Below, piece by piece: positions 18,577 through 27,433 of a stretch of 64,000 bases of DNA. The notes beneath the pieces are model-generated. The model searched no databases. It had not been told where the DNA came from and worked only from the letters and a program-made list of their open reading frames with translations. The stretch's first letter is position 1; each line of letters starts with the position of its first letter. The position numbers and the translations under genes were made by a program. Source of the DNA: Pseudomonas sp. PDM04 (GTDB lineage Bacteria; Pseudomonadota; Gammaproteobacteria; Pseudomonadales; Pseudomonadaceae); contig NZ_JACVAI010000002.1 in NCBI RefSeq assembly GCF_014851765.1, forward strand, positions 496,001 to 560,000, read 5' to 3'.

Positions 18577-20208
18577 TTACATCAGCGCGCAGGCGTGCCT
18601 GAGCTCGATCAGGGTCACGCCGGCCTGGGCAAAACCACGGCACAGGTCGCGCTCCAGTTCACCGAGGCTCTGCGGCTCGTAAACGGTGCAACCGAAGGCT
18701 CGGGCCAGCAGTGCGAAATCGGGGTTGCGGGGCAACACGCCGACCGGCTCGATATCGAGGCTGAGCATGTCGTCGCGGATCTGCCCCAGTGCGTCGTTGT
18801 TCCACAGCAGCACTACCAGCGGGCTGTCCAGTTCTTCGACGGCAGTGGCCAGTTCCTGCACGGTGTAAAGGAAGCCGCCGTCCCCCACCAGCACCAGGCC
18901 GGGTCGCTGCGGTGCGCCGAACTTGGCGCCGATACCGGCGGGCAGGCCATAACCGAGGGTGCCGTAGCCGGTGGGGTGCAACCAGCTGCGGATGCCCCGG
19001 CTGGCAAACGCATAGTTGCCGGTGTAGGCCAGTTGAGTCATGTCGCTGCTGATGAACGTATCGGCGGGCACCGCGGCGGCGATGCGGTCGAGAATGCGCT
19101 GGTGCAACGCTTGCAGTTCACCGTGGCCGGCTCGCACGGCGTCTTTCAGACGGGCTACCGCGTCGACCGCTGCGCGGGATTCGCGCGCGGTGTCGGGCAG
19201 TCGCGTCAGCAAGGCACCCAGGGTCTGTTGCGCGTCGCCCTGCAAGGCGACGGCACAGGGGTAGAAATCGTTGAACTTGCGCGGATCGATGTCGATGCGG
19301 ATCACCTCACCGCTCAACGGCAGCCGCTCGCGCCAGTAATCGGTATCGGCCATTTCCGTGCCGACCGCCAGCACCACGTCGGCTTGCGCGATCAGTTCCC
19401 AACCCGGTTGAACACACAGACTCGCGCCGGCCAGCAAGGGCGCATCCGACGCCAGGCCTTTGCCGGCGACGCTGGTAAACAGCGGTGCGCCGAGGCGTTC
19501 GCTCAGGACCTGCAATTCGGCACCCGCCGCCAATGCCCCGCCGCCGGCGATGATTATCGGCCGCTGACTGCCCAGCAGGCGTCGTGCCGCTTCATCCAGC
19601 ACTTGGGCAGCGGGCAGGCCGCGTCCAGGACGACGCACCACCTCGCCGCTCCAGTCACGACCGATCGCCCCGGACAACACGTCCAGCGGCACGGAAATAT
19701 GCACCGGCCGTGGCCGTTCGCTGTCGAACACGGCAAAGGCACGGGCGATCAGCTCGGGCAGATCGTCGGTGCTCAAGGCCACCGCCGAAAACGCGGTGAT
19801 GGGTGCCGTGATTGCCCGTTGATCCTGGGTCTCGTGCAGGCACCCCCAGCCTTTGCCGAGGCTGGCGGTGTGGTTGACGCTGGAGATCACCAGCATCGGG
19901 ATCGAGTCGGCGTAGGCTTGACCGATGGCCGTCGCCGCGTTGGTGACGCCAGGGCCGGTGATGACGAAGCACACCCCCGGTTTGCCGCTGATCCGCGCGT
20001 AGCCGTCGGCCATGAACCCGGCGCCCTGTTCATGACGGGTCAGCACATGGCGGATGCCGCTGCCGGGCAAGCCGCGATACAGCTCAAGGGTGTGCACACC
20101 GGGAATGCCGAACACGGTATCGACCCCGTAGTTGGCCAGCAGACGCACCAGGGCCTGGCCGCCAGTGAGGGTCGTGGATGAAGCTTGCCGGGTCGATTGT
20201 GAACTCAT
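18577..20208 (-). CDS. aruI: AruI-like 5-guanidino-2-oxopentanoate decarboxylase
   Basis: 543-residue thiamine-diphosphate enzyme of the acetolactate synthase fold. TRHEQGAGFMADGYAR holds the catalytic Glu60; GDGGFLYTVQEL through WNNDALGQ is the ThDP/Mg motif. It resembles AruI, which decarboxylates 2-ketoarginine to 4-guanidinobutyraldehyde, the step after AruH in the arginine transaminase pathway. Adjacency to an AruH domain supports this over acetolactate synthase. It is transcribed alone, 51 bp downstream of a shared operator. No aldehyde dehydrogenase (KauB) or guanidinobutyrase lies in the window. Confidence 0.85.
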   Translation of the reverse strand: MSSQSTRQASSTTLTGGQALVRLLANYGVDTVFGIPGVHTLELYRGLPGSGIRHVLTRHEQGAGFMADGYARISGKPGVCFVITGPGVTNAATAIGQAYADSIPMLVISSVNHTASLGKGWGCLHETQDQRAITAPITAFSAVALSTDDLPELIARAFAVFDSERPRPVHISVPLDVLSGAIGRDWSGEVVRRPGRGLPAAQVLDEAARRLLGSQRPIIIAGGGALAAGAELQVLSERLGAPLFTSVAGKGLASDAPLLAGASLCVQPGWELIAQADVVLAVGTEMADTDYWRERLPLSGEVIRIDIDPRKFNDFYPCAVALQGDAQQTLGALLTRLPDTARESRAAVDAVARLKDAVRAGHGELQALHQRILDRIAAAVPADTFISSDMTQLAYTGNYAFASRGIRSWLHPTGYGTLGYGLPAGIGAKFGAPQRPGLVLVGDGGFLYTVQELATAVEELDSPLVVLLWNNDALGQIRDDMLSLDIEPVGVLPRNPDFALLARAFGCTVYEPQSLGELERDLCRGFAQAGVTLIELRHACALM

Positions 20209-20256
20209 GCCAGCCCTCGTCTTGTTGTGCTGTTGAGGTGGAAGATGCTGTCGATA

Positions 20257-20275
20257 TTAAACACTCGTTCAACAG
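20257..20275. promoter_or_regulatory. TetR-type operator 3, upstream of aruI
   Basis: TTAAACACTCGTTCAACAG, core AAACACTCGTTC at 20259-20270, matches the aruH site at 16 of 19 positions, including a run of 14. It is 51 bp from the aruI start and would cover the promoter. Confidence 0.65.
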
Positions 20276-20396
20276 TGAGGCAATCTTTTCCTGTGTCGCG
20301 AAAAAATCTCACGAAAGGCAATTAATTCATTGATTTACAAAGGTTTTATAGAAAACAGCAGCACTGCCGGGCGGCGCCTGTTACATCTTCGAACAT

Positions 20397-21095
20397 TCAG
20401 GCGGCCAAGGACGCGGCGCCAGTGAACAGGTACCCCGCCCCATGGATGGTGATGATCAACTCGGGTTCGGCCGGGTTGTCATGCAGCTTGCGCCGCAGGC
20501 GTCCGACCAGCACGTCGATGGAGCGATCGTTGGGCAGCCATTCGCGGTTGCGCAACTGGTCCATCAACTGGTCGCGGCTCAAGGTCAGGCCACTGTTGCG
20601 CATGAACAGATTGAGCAACTGGAACTCGCCGTGGCTGAGCAGGGTTTCGCGACCGTCACCGGCCTGCAGGCGCCGACGATCGGTGTCGAGGGTCCAGCCG
20701 GCAAACCGCTTGAGGTGTGAGTCGGGCTGGATCAGCGGCCGTGTCGGCTGCACACGACGCAGCAGGTTGCGGGCGCGGGCCACCAGTTCGCGAGGGAGCA
20801 CGGGGTGGATCAGGTAATCGTCGGCGCCACCTTCCAGCGCCGCGAGGCGTTCGCCGTCATCGCCCACCAGGATGATCCCGACCTCGGAACGCTCGCGCCA
20901 CTGGCGCGTCAGGGCCAGGGCGTCCGGCCACTGCGCGTCGAGCAGCACCAGCCCGACCGTGGCCCCATCGAGGCACGCTTCGGCCTGATCGACCGAGCCC
21001 GCCACGTGGACCTCGAACCCGTGCGGGTCGAGGCTCATCCGCAACGGTTGGTGGACCTGCGGATCGTCACTCGCAATCAGCACACAACCCGTCAT
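20397..21095 (-). CDS. OmpR-family response regulator with degenerate receiver
   Basis: 232 residues: receiver 1-115 and a winged-helix DNA-binding domain from about 125 (LSHGEFQLLNLFMRNSGLTLSRDQL, RSIDVLVGRLRRKL). The acidic pair Asp10/Asp11 and Asp53 are present, but the conserved Thr/Ser is Gly78 and the conserved lysine is His97 (YLIHP), so phospho-switching may be altered. No sensor kinase gene is next to it. In P. aeruginosa the AruRS two-component system controls aruHI; this could be a derived counterpart, but I cannot assign orthology. Confidence 0.82.
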   Translation of the reverse strand: MTGCVLIASDDPQVHQPLRMSLDPHGFEVHVAGSVDQAEACLDGATVGLVLLDAQWPDALALTRQWRERSEVGIILVGDDGERLAALEGGADDYLIHPVLPRELVARARNLLRRVQPTRPLIQPDSHLKRFAGWTLDTDRRRLQAGDGRETLLSHGEFQLLNLFMRNSGLTLSRDQLMDQLRNREWLPNDRSIDVLVGRLRRKLHDNPAEPELIITIHGAGYLFTGAASLAA

Positions 21096-21158
21096 GACCT
21101 GGCTCCTGTTCGTATTTTTTTGGAATTTTGCGAAGCAGTGTCTGCACTCTAGCGCTTG

Positions 21159-21178
21159 CTGAACACTCGATCAACAAG
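21159..21178. promoter_or_regulatory. TetR-type operator 4, upstream of the response regulator
   Basis: CTGAACACTCGATCAACAAG, core GAACACTCGATC (21161-21172), differs from the aruH site at two positions over 19 bases. It is 66 bp upstream of the response-regulator start and just past the stop of the second TetR gene. Confidence 0.6.
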
Positions 21179-21184
21179 AAACGA

Positions 21185-21820
21185 TCACGCCTGGACGAAG
21201 CGTCGATAACCGCCCATTTGCAGGCCATCGACCCATGCCTCGCAAATCTGCACACCCTGGGCCGGGGTGAACGTACTGGGGTTGAGCCCGCATTCCAGCC
21301 ACAAGCCGTCGAGCAAGGCGCTCAGGCCGATGGCCGCCAGGCCGCTGTCGAAGGCGTCCCAGCCCTCCTCCTGGGCCAACAGGCGTAAAGCGTCTCCCAT
21401 GATCGTGCGGTACTCGCCATAGGAATGATCGTGGGCGCGGTTGATCGCATCGGCGGTTTTCACCGCACCCCAGAACGCCAGCCAGGCTTCGAGCAGTTCC
21501 GGGTCGAGCATGCGCGGGGAGAACGACGCCTCGAAGAACGCCGACAGATGCTGACGTGCACCGTCGCCCGCATTCGCCACCGACTCGCGCAACAGGCTCA
21601 TCACCTGCCCGGTGATGTGCAGGTAGGCGTCGGCCACCAGTTCATCCTTGCCAGCGTAGTGATGGCTGATCAACCCCACCGACACCCCGGCCTCGGCGCA
21701 GATCTTGCGGATCGAGGTGCCGACAAAACCGTACTTTTTCAGACACGTCAGCGTCGCGGCCACCAGATTGGCCTTGCGCAGTTCGGGGTCCATGCGCAGG
21801 AAACGCGCTTCCTCAGCCAT
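21185..21820 (-). CDS. BetI-like TetR regulator (copy 2)
   Basis: 211 residues, the same length as the TetR at 12419-13054 and clearly homologous through its length: KICAEAGVSVGLISHHYAG is the helix-turn-helix, followed by FSPRMLDPELLEAWLAFW and LSALLDGLWLECG. It is the last gene of the enoyl-CoA hydratase to flavodoxin-fold operon, 48 bp after that gene. Given the near-identical recognition helices, both copies may bind the GAACACTCGTTC-type sites. The ligand is unknown; acyl-CoA or guanidino compounds are possible. Confidence 0.88.
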   Translation of the reverse strand: MAEEARFLRMDPELRKANLVAATLTCLKKYGFVGTSIRKICAEAGVSVGLISHHYAGKDELVADAYLHITGQVMSLLRESVANAGDGARQHLSAFFEASFSPRMLDPELLEAWLAFWGAVKTADAINRAHDHSYGEYRTIMGDALRLLAQEEGWDAFDSGLAAIGLSALLDGLWLECGLNPSTFTPAQGVQICEAWVDGLQMGGYRRFVQA

Positions 21821-21868
21821 AGTGTTCCAGCCCTTCAGAAATTCGATGCCTGACGGTACAGCATTGCG

Positions 21869-22570
21869 TCAGCGCAGGGGATACAACGCCTCGTCGAACT
21901 GCGCCAGGCGCGGGAAAACCAGCGGCGAATCCTGTTCCAGATGTGTCAGGCGCCGATGGTAATCGGTCAGGAACTGCTCGCGCGCTGCGGCGCTGATGTA
22001 GGGCACGTGCCAGGCCACAAACGGCGCCAGGACGTCCAGGCCGACGTACGCCAGCGTGCCGCGCAGCAGCGGGCGCAGCATGTCTTCCAGTGGCCCGTGG
22101 ATCGCACCTTCACCGAACATGTGCTCGCGCCCGCCGAGGGTTACGGTGACCAGTGCCTTCTTGCCCGCCAGGCCGCCCTGATCGTAGAAGCGCTTGCCGC
22201 CGTAACAGACGCCGGACACCAGCACCCGGTCGATCCAGCCCTTGAGGATGGCCGGCACGGAGAACCAGTAGATCGGAAAATTCAGAATCAGCAGGTCGGC
22301 CCACAGCAGCTTGTCCAGTTCCTGCTGGATGTCCGGGGCCAGGCTCTGGCGCTTGACGCTCAGCCGCTGTTCGAGGGCGTACACCAGATAGTCGGGGTTG
22401 TCCCGCTCGGAAAAGTCTTCGGCGCTGGCCACCGGGTTCCAGTTCATCGCGTACAGATCGGAGACCTGCACAGTGTGACCCTGAGCCTCCAGGGTCTGTA
22501 CCGCCTGATCGCGCAACGCGCTGGTGAAGGACTGCGGTTCGGGGTGGGCGTGGAGCATCAGTACATTCAT
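21869..22570 (-). CDS. NAD(P)H dehydrogenase (quinone)-like flavodoxin-fold protein
   Basis: 233 residues, YwrO/KefF/NQO1-type fold: MLHAHPEPQSFTSAL phosphate-binding start, LLILNFPIYWFSVPAILKGWIDRVL FMN region and VTLGGREHMFGEG. Such proteins reduce quinones or act as accessory flavoproteins. I chose ATG 22570 (MNVLMLHAHP) because it matches the family start and follows AAAGGCGG; an ATG at 22609 overlapping the upstream stop is also possible. Its place after acyl-CoA genes could mean electron transfer for the dehydrogenase, but this is speculation. Confidence 0.83.
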   Translation of the reverse strand: MNVLMLHAHPEPQSFTSALRDQAVQTLEAQGHTVQVSDLYAMNWNPVASAEDFSERDNPDYLVYALEQRLSVKRQSLAPDIQQELDKLLWADLLILNFPIYWFSVPAILKGWIDRVLVSGVCYGGKRFYDQGGLAGKKALVTVTLGGREHMFGEGAIHGPLEDMLRPLLRGTLAYVGLDVLAPFVAWHVPYISAAAREQFLTDYHRRLTHLEQDSPLVFPRLAQFDEALYPLR

Positions 22571-22608
22571 GGGGGCCGCCTTTTGGCATTCGATTTCAGG
22601 GTCGTGCA

Positions 22609-24696
22609 TCAGGCCAGGCGGATCAGTGCATCCACCGCCACCGCGCCTTCGGCATTGACCAGCAAAGGGTTCACATCCAGCTCCAGCAAGCGCTCGGCAT
22701 TCTCGACGGCGTAATCCGCCACCGCCCGGATCGCCCGTACCAGCGCCGGCATATCCACCGCCGGCCCGCCACGAAAACCGCTGAACAACGGCGCGCAACG
22801 CAACCCCAGGAGCGCGTCGTGAATGGCCTGATCGGTGGTGGGCAACAACAGGCTGCGACTGTCCTTGAGCAGCTCGACCAGAATCCCGCCGGCGCCGATC
22901 ACCAGCGCCAGGCCGAAGCCGGTTTCGCGCTTGATGCCGACGATCAGTTCCGCCAGCGGCGCTGGCGCCATGCGCTCGAGCAGTACCTGATCGAAGACCA
23001 GGGTCGGTGCCCGCTGCGCCAAGTCGTTGCGCATGCACTCGAGCGCGCAACTCAACGCGTGCTCGTCCTTGAGGTTGAGGGCGACGCCACCGGCTTCGGT
23101 CTTGTGCGGCAGGTCGGCGCTGACCACCTTGAGCACCAGCGGATAACCGAGGCTGCGCGCCTGCTCCAGGGCCTGATCAGGGCGGCACAGGCGCGCATCG
23201 GGCAACGGCAGGCCGAACGGGCGCAAGGCTTGTTTCGATTGCCACTCATCCAGGCATTTCCCCTCCCCGGGCGACGCTGGCGGACAGATCAGCGCCAGCG
23301 CCGATTCGCCACCCTCGAGCACGGCATCGCGGCACGCGCGGTAATGGGCGATGCGTGCCCAGGCGGCCAGCCCGTCCTCGACCCCTTGCAGCGCCGCAAT
23401 GCCACGGGCATGCAAGCGCTCGCGGGCACTGGCCGGCAGCAGTTCGGGGAACGCCGAGGTGACAAAACCGGTCTTGCCGTAGCGTTGCAGCCCTTCGCAA
23501 AACAGCTCCAGCAGCAGGTCGCATTCCTTGCGTTCGCCGGTGAATTCGGCGGGATAGTCGAGCACCAGCAACGCCGCATCAGCCGGGGTACGCAGGACCG
23601 TATCGAGCATGTTTCCCAGGGCCTCGCGGTCCCCCCAGATCGCCGTCGTGAAGTCCAGCGGGTTGACCAGGTTGGCGTAGCCGGGCAGTACCTGCGCCAA
23701 CTCATCACGCTGATGGGCCGCGAGTTTGGGCAAGCTCAGTTGATTGCGTTCGGCGTAGTCGGCGATCAGTCCCGCATCGCCACCGGAGCAGGCCAGCGCG
23801 ATCAGGCTCGGGCCCTCCGGCAATCGGCCGCAGGCTGCGGCCTTGAGGGTTTCGACAAAACTCACCGGGCCGCTGACGCGGATCACCCCGAGGCGCTCGA
23901 ACAGGCTGTCGTACAGCGCATCGGAACCGGCCAGCGAGCTGGTGTGGCTGAGCGCAAGCTCGGCGCCGATTTGCGATACGCCGGTTTTCAGGGCAATCAC
24001 CGGGATGCCTTTTTCCAGTGCCTTGTGCGCGACGCGGGCAAAGCCGGGCACGTTCTTCAGCCCTTCCAGATGCAAACCGATGGCGGTGACCCGGGGCTCG
24101 TCGAGCAAGGCATCCATCAGCTCGGCCACCCCCAGTTGCGCCTGATTGCCCACCGACGCCATGTAGGCCAGCGGCAGCGAACGGTCGCTCATCGACAGGT
24201 TGTAGGCGAAGTTGCCGCTCTGGGTCAGGATCGCCACGCCCTTCTCTACCGTCTTGCCACCATGGGCCACCGGCCACAGGGCGACGTTGTGCAGGTAGTC
24301 GAGCAGGCCGTAGCAGTTGGGACCCAGCAGCGCCATGTCGCCAGCGGCCTGCAACAGCTGCTGTTGCAGCGCCGCCCCTGACTCGCCGATTTCGGCGAAC
24401 CCGGAGGCATAACAGATCGCCCCGCCCGCGCCCCTGGCGGCCAGCTCAGCGACGCAGCTCAGCGTATGCTCGCGGTGGGTGGCGATGAACACTCCGTCCG
24501 GTGCGCACGGCAGTTCGGCAATCGACGCCACGCAAGGAATGCCTTCCAGGCTGCTGTGCTGCGGGTTGACCAGCCACATCGGGCCGGCAAAACCGCCCTC
24601 GGCGCAGCGCTTGAGCGCCCGCGCCATGCTGCGTCCGCCCACGAACGCCAGGTGACGCGGCGCGAGCAGGCGCTTGAGGTTGTCTGTGATCGACAT
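22609..24696 (-). CDS. Acyl-CoA synthetase, NDP-forming (acetate-CoA ligase family)
   Basis: 695-residue single-chain enzyme that would activate a carboxylic acid to its CoA ester with ATP, releasing ADP. Order: CoA-binding domain (about 10-100), succinyl-CoA synthetase-like domains with the phospho-histidine His251 (ALSHTSSLAG), then an ATP-grasp part from about 480 (LGYPLVLKVVSADLPHKTEAGGV). ATG at 24696 has an ideal AAGGAG site; the frame is open 18 bases further. Lies 18 bp after the acyl-CoA dehydrogenase gene. It may activate 4-guanidinobutyrate or another product of the neighbouring pathway. Confidence 0.87.
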   Translation of the reverse strand: MSITDNLKRLLAPRHLAFVGGRSMARALKRCAEGGFAGPMWLVNPQHSSLEGIPCVASIAELPCAPDGVFIATHREHTLSCVAELAARGAGGAICYASGFAEIGESGAALQQQLLQAAGDMALLGPNCYGLLDYLHNVALWPVAHGGKTVEKGVAILTQSGNFAYNLSMSDRSLPLAYMASVGNQAQLGVAELMDALLDEPRVTAIGLHLEGLKNVPGFARVAHKALEKGIPVIALKTGVSQIGAELALSHTSSLAGSDALYDSLFERLGVIRVSGPVSFVETLKAAACGRLPEGPSLIALACSGGDAGLIADYAERNQLSLPKLAAHQRDELAQVLPGYANLVNPLDFTTAIWGDREALGNMLDTVLRTPADAALLVLDYPAEFTGERKECDLLLELFCEGLQRYGKTGFVTSAFPELLPASARERLHARGIAALQGVEDGLAAWARIAHYRACRDAVLEGGESALALICPPASPGEGKCLDEWQSKQALRPFGLPLPDARLCRPDQALEQARSLGYPLVLKVVSADLPHKTEAGGVALNLKDEHALSCALECMRNDLAQRAPTLVFDQVLLERMAPAPLAELIVGIKRETGFGLALVIGAGGILVELLKDSRSLLLPTTDQAIHDALLGLRCAPLFSGFRGGPAVDMPALVRAIRAVADYAVENAERLLELDVNPLLVNAEGAVAVDALIRLA

Positions 24697-24714
24697 GGGA
24701 TTCTCCTTGGCCAA

Positions 24715-25875
24715 TCAGCGCAGCAGCGGCCGCAGCAGCTCGCGGGAAATGATGTGACGCTGGATCTCCGAGGTTCCCTCCCAGATCCGCTCGATTCGCG
24801 CATTGCGCCAGATGCGCTCCACCGGACTCTCGTCCATCAGGCCCATGCCGCCGAAAATCTGCACCGCCTCATCCGCCGCGCGGCCCAGCACTTCGCTGGC
24901 GAACAGCTTGGCCATGCCGGCCTCGCCATCGGTCATGGTGCCCTGATCCATTTTCCAGGCCGCGTTCAGGGCCAGCAGTTCGGCGGCGCGGATTTCGGTG
25001 GCCATGTCCGCCAGCTTGAAAGAAATACCCTGGTAAGTGCCGATGGCGTGGCCGAACTGTTTGCGATCGGCGGCCCATTGCAGCGCCACGTCCAGCGCCC
25101 GTTGCGCCTGACCGACGCAGTTGGCCGCGACCATCACCCGCCCGGCCGTCAGCCAGGCGTTGGCCACGTCCCAGCCCTTGCCGACGTCGCCCAGCACCTT
25201 GGAGGCCGGCACCCGGCAATCGTCAAAGAAGATCTCGCTGGTGTGGTAGCCACGGTTGCTCACGCATTTGGGGCCACGGCGAATGGTCATGCCGGGGGTG
25301 TCACGGTCCACCAGGAAAGAGGTCACGGCATTGCGCGGGCGGCCGTTGTGCTCGTAGGTGTCGGTGACCGCGAACACGATGGCAAAATCGGCATGCCCGG
25401 CGTGGCTGATGAAGTGCTTGCTGCCGTTCAGGACAAAATCATCGCCGTCACGCACGGCGCGGGTCTTGATCGCATTGGCGTCCGAACCGGCACCGGGCTC
25501 GGTGAGGGCGAAGCAGTCGATCTTCTCCCCACGCACGCAGGGCAACAGGTAATCCTCGATCTGCGCGCCCTTGCAGGCCATGAGGATTTTCGACGGACGC
25601 GCGACGAACACATGCAGTGCCCACGACACCTTGGACAACTCACGTTCGATCAACGCCTGGGACAGGTAATCCAGCCCTCCGCCGCCGACCTCTTCCGGCA
25701 TGTTGAACGCGTAGAAACCGGCAGCAATCGCCTTGGCGCGGATCTGCGCGGCCAGCTCCGGCGGAACGGTATCGGCGCGGTCGACCGCATCCTCGTGGGG
25801 CAGCAGTTCTTTTTCGACGAAGCTGCGCACGGACTCGACCAGCATGTCCTGCTCTTGGGTCAGTTGAAAATTCAT
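24715..25875 (-). CDS. Acyl-CoA dehydrogenase
   Basis: 386-residue FAD enzyme of the short/medium-chain acyl-CoA dehydrogenase family. CFALTEPGAGSDA near 121-133 binds FAD/substrate, QIFGGMGLMDE near 339-349 is the second signature, and Glu366 in RIWEGTSEIQRHII is the expected catalytic base. It makes the 2,3-enoyl-CoA that the preceding hydratase/isomerase gene product would use. Same operon as the synthetase and hydratase; the substrate is open. Confidence 0.9.
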   Translation of the reverse strand: MNFQLTQEQDMLVESVRSFVEKELLPHEDAVDRADTVPPELAAQIRAKAIAAGFYAFNMPEEVGGGGLDYLSQALIERELSKVSWALHVFVARPSKILMACKGAQIEDYLLPCVRGEKIDCFALTEPGAGSDANAIKTRAVRDGDDFVLNGSKHFISHAGHADFAIVFAVTDTYEHNGRPRNAVTSFLVDRDTPGMTIRRGPKCVSNRGYHTSEIFFDDCRVPASKVLGDVGKGWDVANAWLTAGRVMVAANCVGQAQRALDVALQWAADRKQFGHAIGTYQGISFKLADMATEIRAAELLALNAAWKMDQGTMTDGEAGMAKLFASEVLGRAADEAVQIFGGMGLMDESPVERIWRNARIERIWEGTSEIQRHIISRELLRPLLR

Positions 25876-25896
25876 GGTGGCGTACCTGCGGTTCGA

Positions 25897-26688
25897 TTAC
25901 TGGCCGATGAAATGAGGCGTGCGTTTTTCCACGGCAGCCTTGAGGGCTTCCGCGCCATCCTGGCTGCGTCCGCAAAGCAGGCCGGCGGCCTGTTCGGCCT
26001 GCAGTTGTTCGGCGAGGCTGCGTCCGGCACCGTCGCGAAGCAGCACCTTGGTCTGGGCGAAGGCGAAGGTCGGGCCGCTGGCCAGTCGCGTCGCCAGCGC
26101 CGTGGTATGGGCGAGCAGTGCCTCGTCGGCACAGACCTCGCCGACCAGCCCGGCGGCCAGTGCACGCTCGGCGCTCCACAACTCGTCGAGGAACAGCAGG
26201 CGCTTGCTGTGCTCAACGCCGATCAGGCGTGGCAAATGCCAACTGGCGCCGGCATCCGGCGAATACGCCATGCCGGTGTAACCGGCCTTGAAGCGCGCCG
26301 ATGCGGCAGCGACCCGCAGGTCGCAGCACAGGCTCAGATCCATCCCGGCACCGACCGCGATACCGTTGATGGCCGCGATGGTCGGTTTGCTGAAACCGTG
26401 GAGACGGTTCATCAACAGGTGCGCGGTTTCGGTCCAGCCGTAGGTTTCGAGGATCCCGCGCCGCTCGGCATCCGCCCACTCGGCCACGTCCGCACCGGCA
26501 CAGAAACCCTTGCCGTTGCCGGTCAGCACCAACACCCTGACCGCCGGATCGGCGTCATGGCCGTCGAGTGCAGCGATCAAGGCCTTGAGGGTGGGAATAT
26601 CCAGCGCGTTGCGTTGTTCGGTGCGGTTGAGGGTGATCCAGGCGATGCCGCTTTCAACCCGGCTGAGCAGTGACGGTTGCAATGTCAT
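25897..26688 (-). CDS. Enoyl-CoA hydratase/isomerase
   Basis: 263-residue crotonase-fold protein, first gene of the acyl-CoA operon. GKGFCAGADV (59-68) and AINGIAVGAGMDLSL (about 105-119) form the oxyanion hole. In the catalytic region the sequence is YSPDAGASWHLPR, with Asp where many hydratases have Glu and no obvious second acid, so it may act as an isomerase of PaaG type or on an unusual acyl-CoA. Transcription probably starts from the promoter with the TetR-type operator 57 bp upstream. Confidence 0.87.
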   Translation of the reverse strand: MTLQPSLLSRVESGIAWITLNRTEQRNALDIPTLKALIAALDGHDADPAVRVLVLTGNGKGFCAGADVAEWADAERRGILETYGWTETAHLLMNRLHGFSKPTIAAINGIAVGAGMDLSLCCDLRVAAASARFKAGYTGMAYSPDAGASWHLPRLIGVEHSKRLLFLDELWSAERALAAGLVGEVCADEALLAHTTALATRLASGPTFAFAQTKVLLRDGAGRSLAEQLQAEQAAGLLCGRSQDGAEALKAAVEKRTPHFIGQ

Positions 26689-26741
26689 GGAAGGTCCTCG
26701 TCGTTCTTGTAGTTGGACTGGAGGTACGAGCTGCAGCCGAT

Positions 26742-26760
26742 ACTAAACAACTGTTCAGTA
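26742..26760. promoter_or_regulatory. TetR-type operator 5, upstream of the acyl-CoA operon
   Basis: ACTAAACAACTGTTCAGTA, within a near-perfect 20-bp palindrome starting at 26741, has the core AAACAACTGTTC (26745-26756). It shares the AAACA...TGTTCA frame with the aru sites but differs in the middle. It is 57 bp before the hydratase start. The rest of the 26689-27018 gap holds a BIME and a terminator. Confidence 0.55.
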
Positions 26761-26842
26761 ACAGGGCAATACCGCGGGATGAGCTGTTACATCTTCGAAC
26801 AACTCAGGGCCCCTCTTCCCTTATCGAGCCACGCGATTGCCC

Positions 26843-26932
26843 TTGTGGGAGCGAGCCTGCTCGCGATGCGGATTGTCAATCGACATCCATCTCGATGGCC
26901 GAGCGCCATCGCGAGCAGGCTCGCTCCCACGG
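26843..26932. repeat. BIME: pair of inverted REP sequences
   Basis: TTGTGGGAGCGAGCCTGCTCGCGATG (starting 26843) and CATCGCGAGCAGGCTCGCTCCCACG (about 26907-26931) are inverted copies of the common Pseudomonas REP, about 38 bp apart. Confidence 0.85.
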
Positions 26933-26964
26933 AGTTCTGCGAGTGCGTGCAAATCCATCAGGCA

Positions 26965-26996
26965 TAAAAAAGCCCCGACTCTCGCAAGCCGGGGCT
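26965..26996 (-). terminator. Rho-independent terminator of the YbdD-like gene
   Basis: On the minus strand AGCCCCG (26996-26990), a 12-base loop and CGGGGCT (26977-26971) form a GC-rich stem followed directly by a run of six T. It lies 22 bp after the stop of the small gene at 27019. Confidence 0.85.
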
Positions 26997-27018
26997 GTTT
27001 GATGGAAATGGTCGCGGT

Positions 27019-27219
27019 TCAGCAGCACCGTGTCGTGCAACTGCGCTTGCCGTAGCGCGCTTCCTGGCGCTCGCGAAAGAACGCCGAAGGGCTCATCACC
27101 GGTTCGCCCGGCTGATTGCGCGCCATCTGCGCGACGTAGTTGTCGTAGTCGGGAACGCCCACCATCAGGCGCGCGCTCTGACTGAGGAACCGGGCGGCAT
27201 GCTGCAATTTGCGGAACAT
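27019..27219 (-). CDS. YbdD/YjiX family small protein (DUF466)
   Basis: 66 residues: RLMVGVPDYDNYVAQMARNQPGEPVMSPSAFFRERQEARYGK and a cysteine-rich end. This is the YbdD pattern, usually the partner gene of CstA/BtsT peptide or pyruvate transporters. Here no such transporter is adjacent; it has its own terminator and a divergent DMT gene. The start at 27219 (MFRKLQHAARF) gives the family N-terminus; upstream frame to 27435 is not coding-like. Role unknown. Confidence 0.82.
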   Translation of the reverse strand: MFRKLQHAARFLSQSARLMVGVPDYDNYVAQMARNQPGEPVMSPSAFFRERQEARYGKRSCTTRCC

Positions 27220-27308
27220 GGCAGAACTCTCTTTTTGGGCAGTGGACGCTGTATGAAAGCGCATCCATGTATCTGCAATGTGTCCAGCGAAAAAATGATT
27301 TATGCCTG

Positions 27309-27395
27309 CAAGTCGTACGATCTCTTTGACCGCAAAGCGCCACCAAACCTTGTCCGGCCAAACCATTTGCGGTACAAACCCACAAGTCGTACGAC
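27309..27395. promoter_or_regulatory. Repeated CAAGTCGTACGA motif in divergent promoter
   Basis: CAAGTCGTACGA occurs at 27309-27320 and 27383-27394; the second copy is inside GTCGTACGAC (27386-27395), a perfect 10-bp palindrome extended to TTGTCGTACGACTTGT on the other strand. Copies are 74 bp apart, about seven turns. They flank the promoter area between the YbdD and DMT genes and look like operators of a GntR-type regulator encoded elsewhere. Confidence 0.5.
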
Positions 27396-27433
27396 AACAT
27401 AATAATAATCCTGCCGTCGCCAGAGACCCTGCC

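Noticed and set aside
18460..18580. REP-like sequence before aruI stop
   Set aside because: Only fragments of the REP core are seen (GGCGAGCAAGCTCGCTC); too degenerate to call as a repeat feature.
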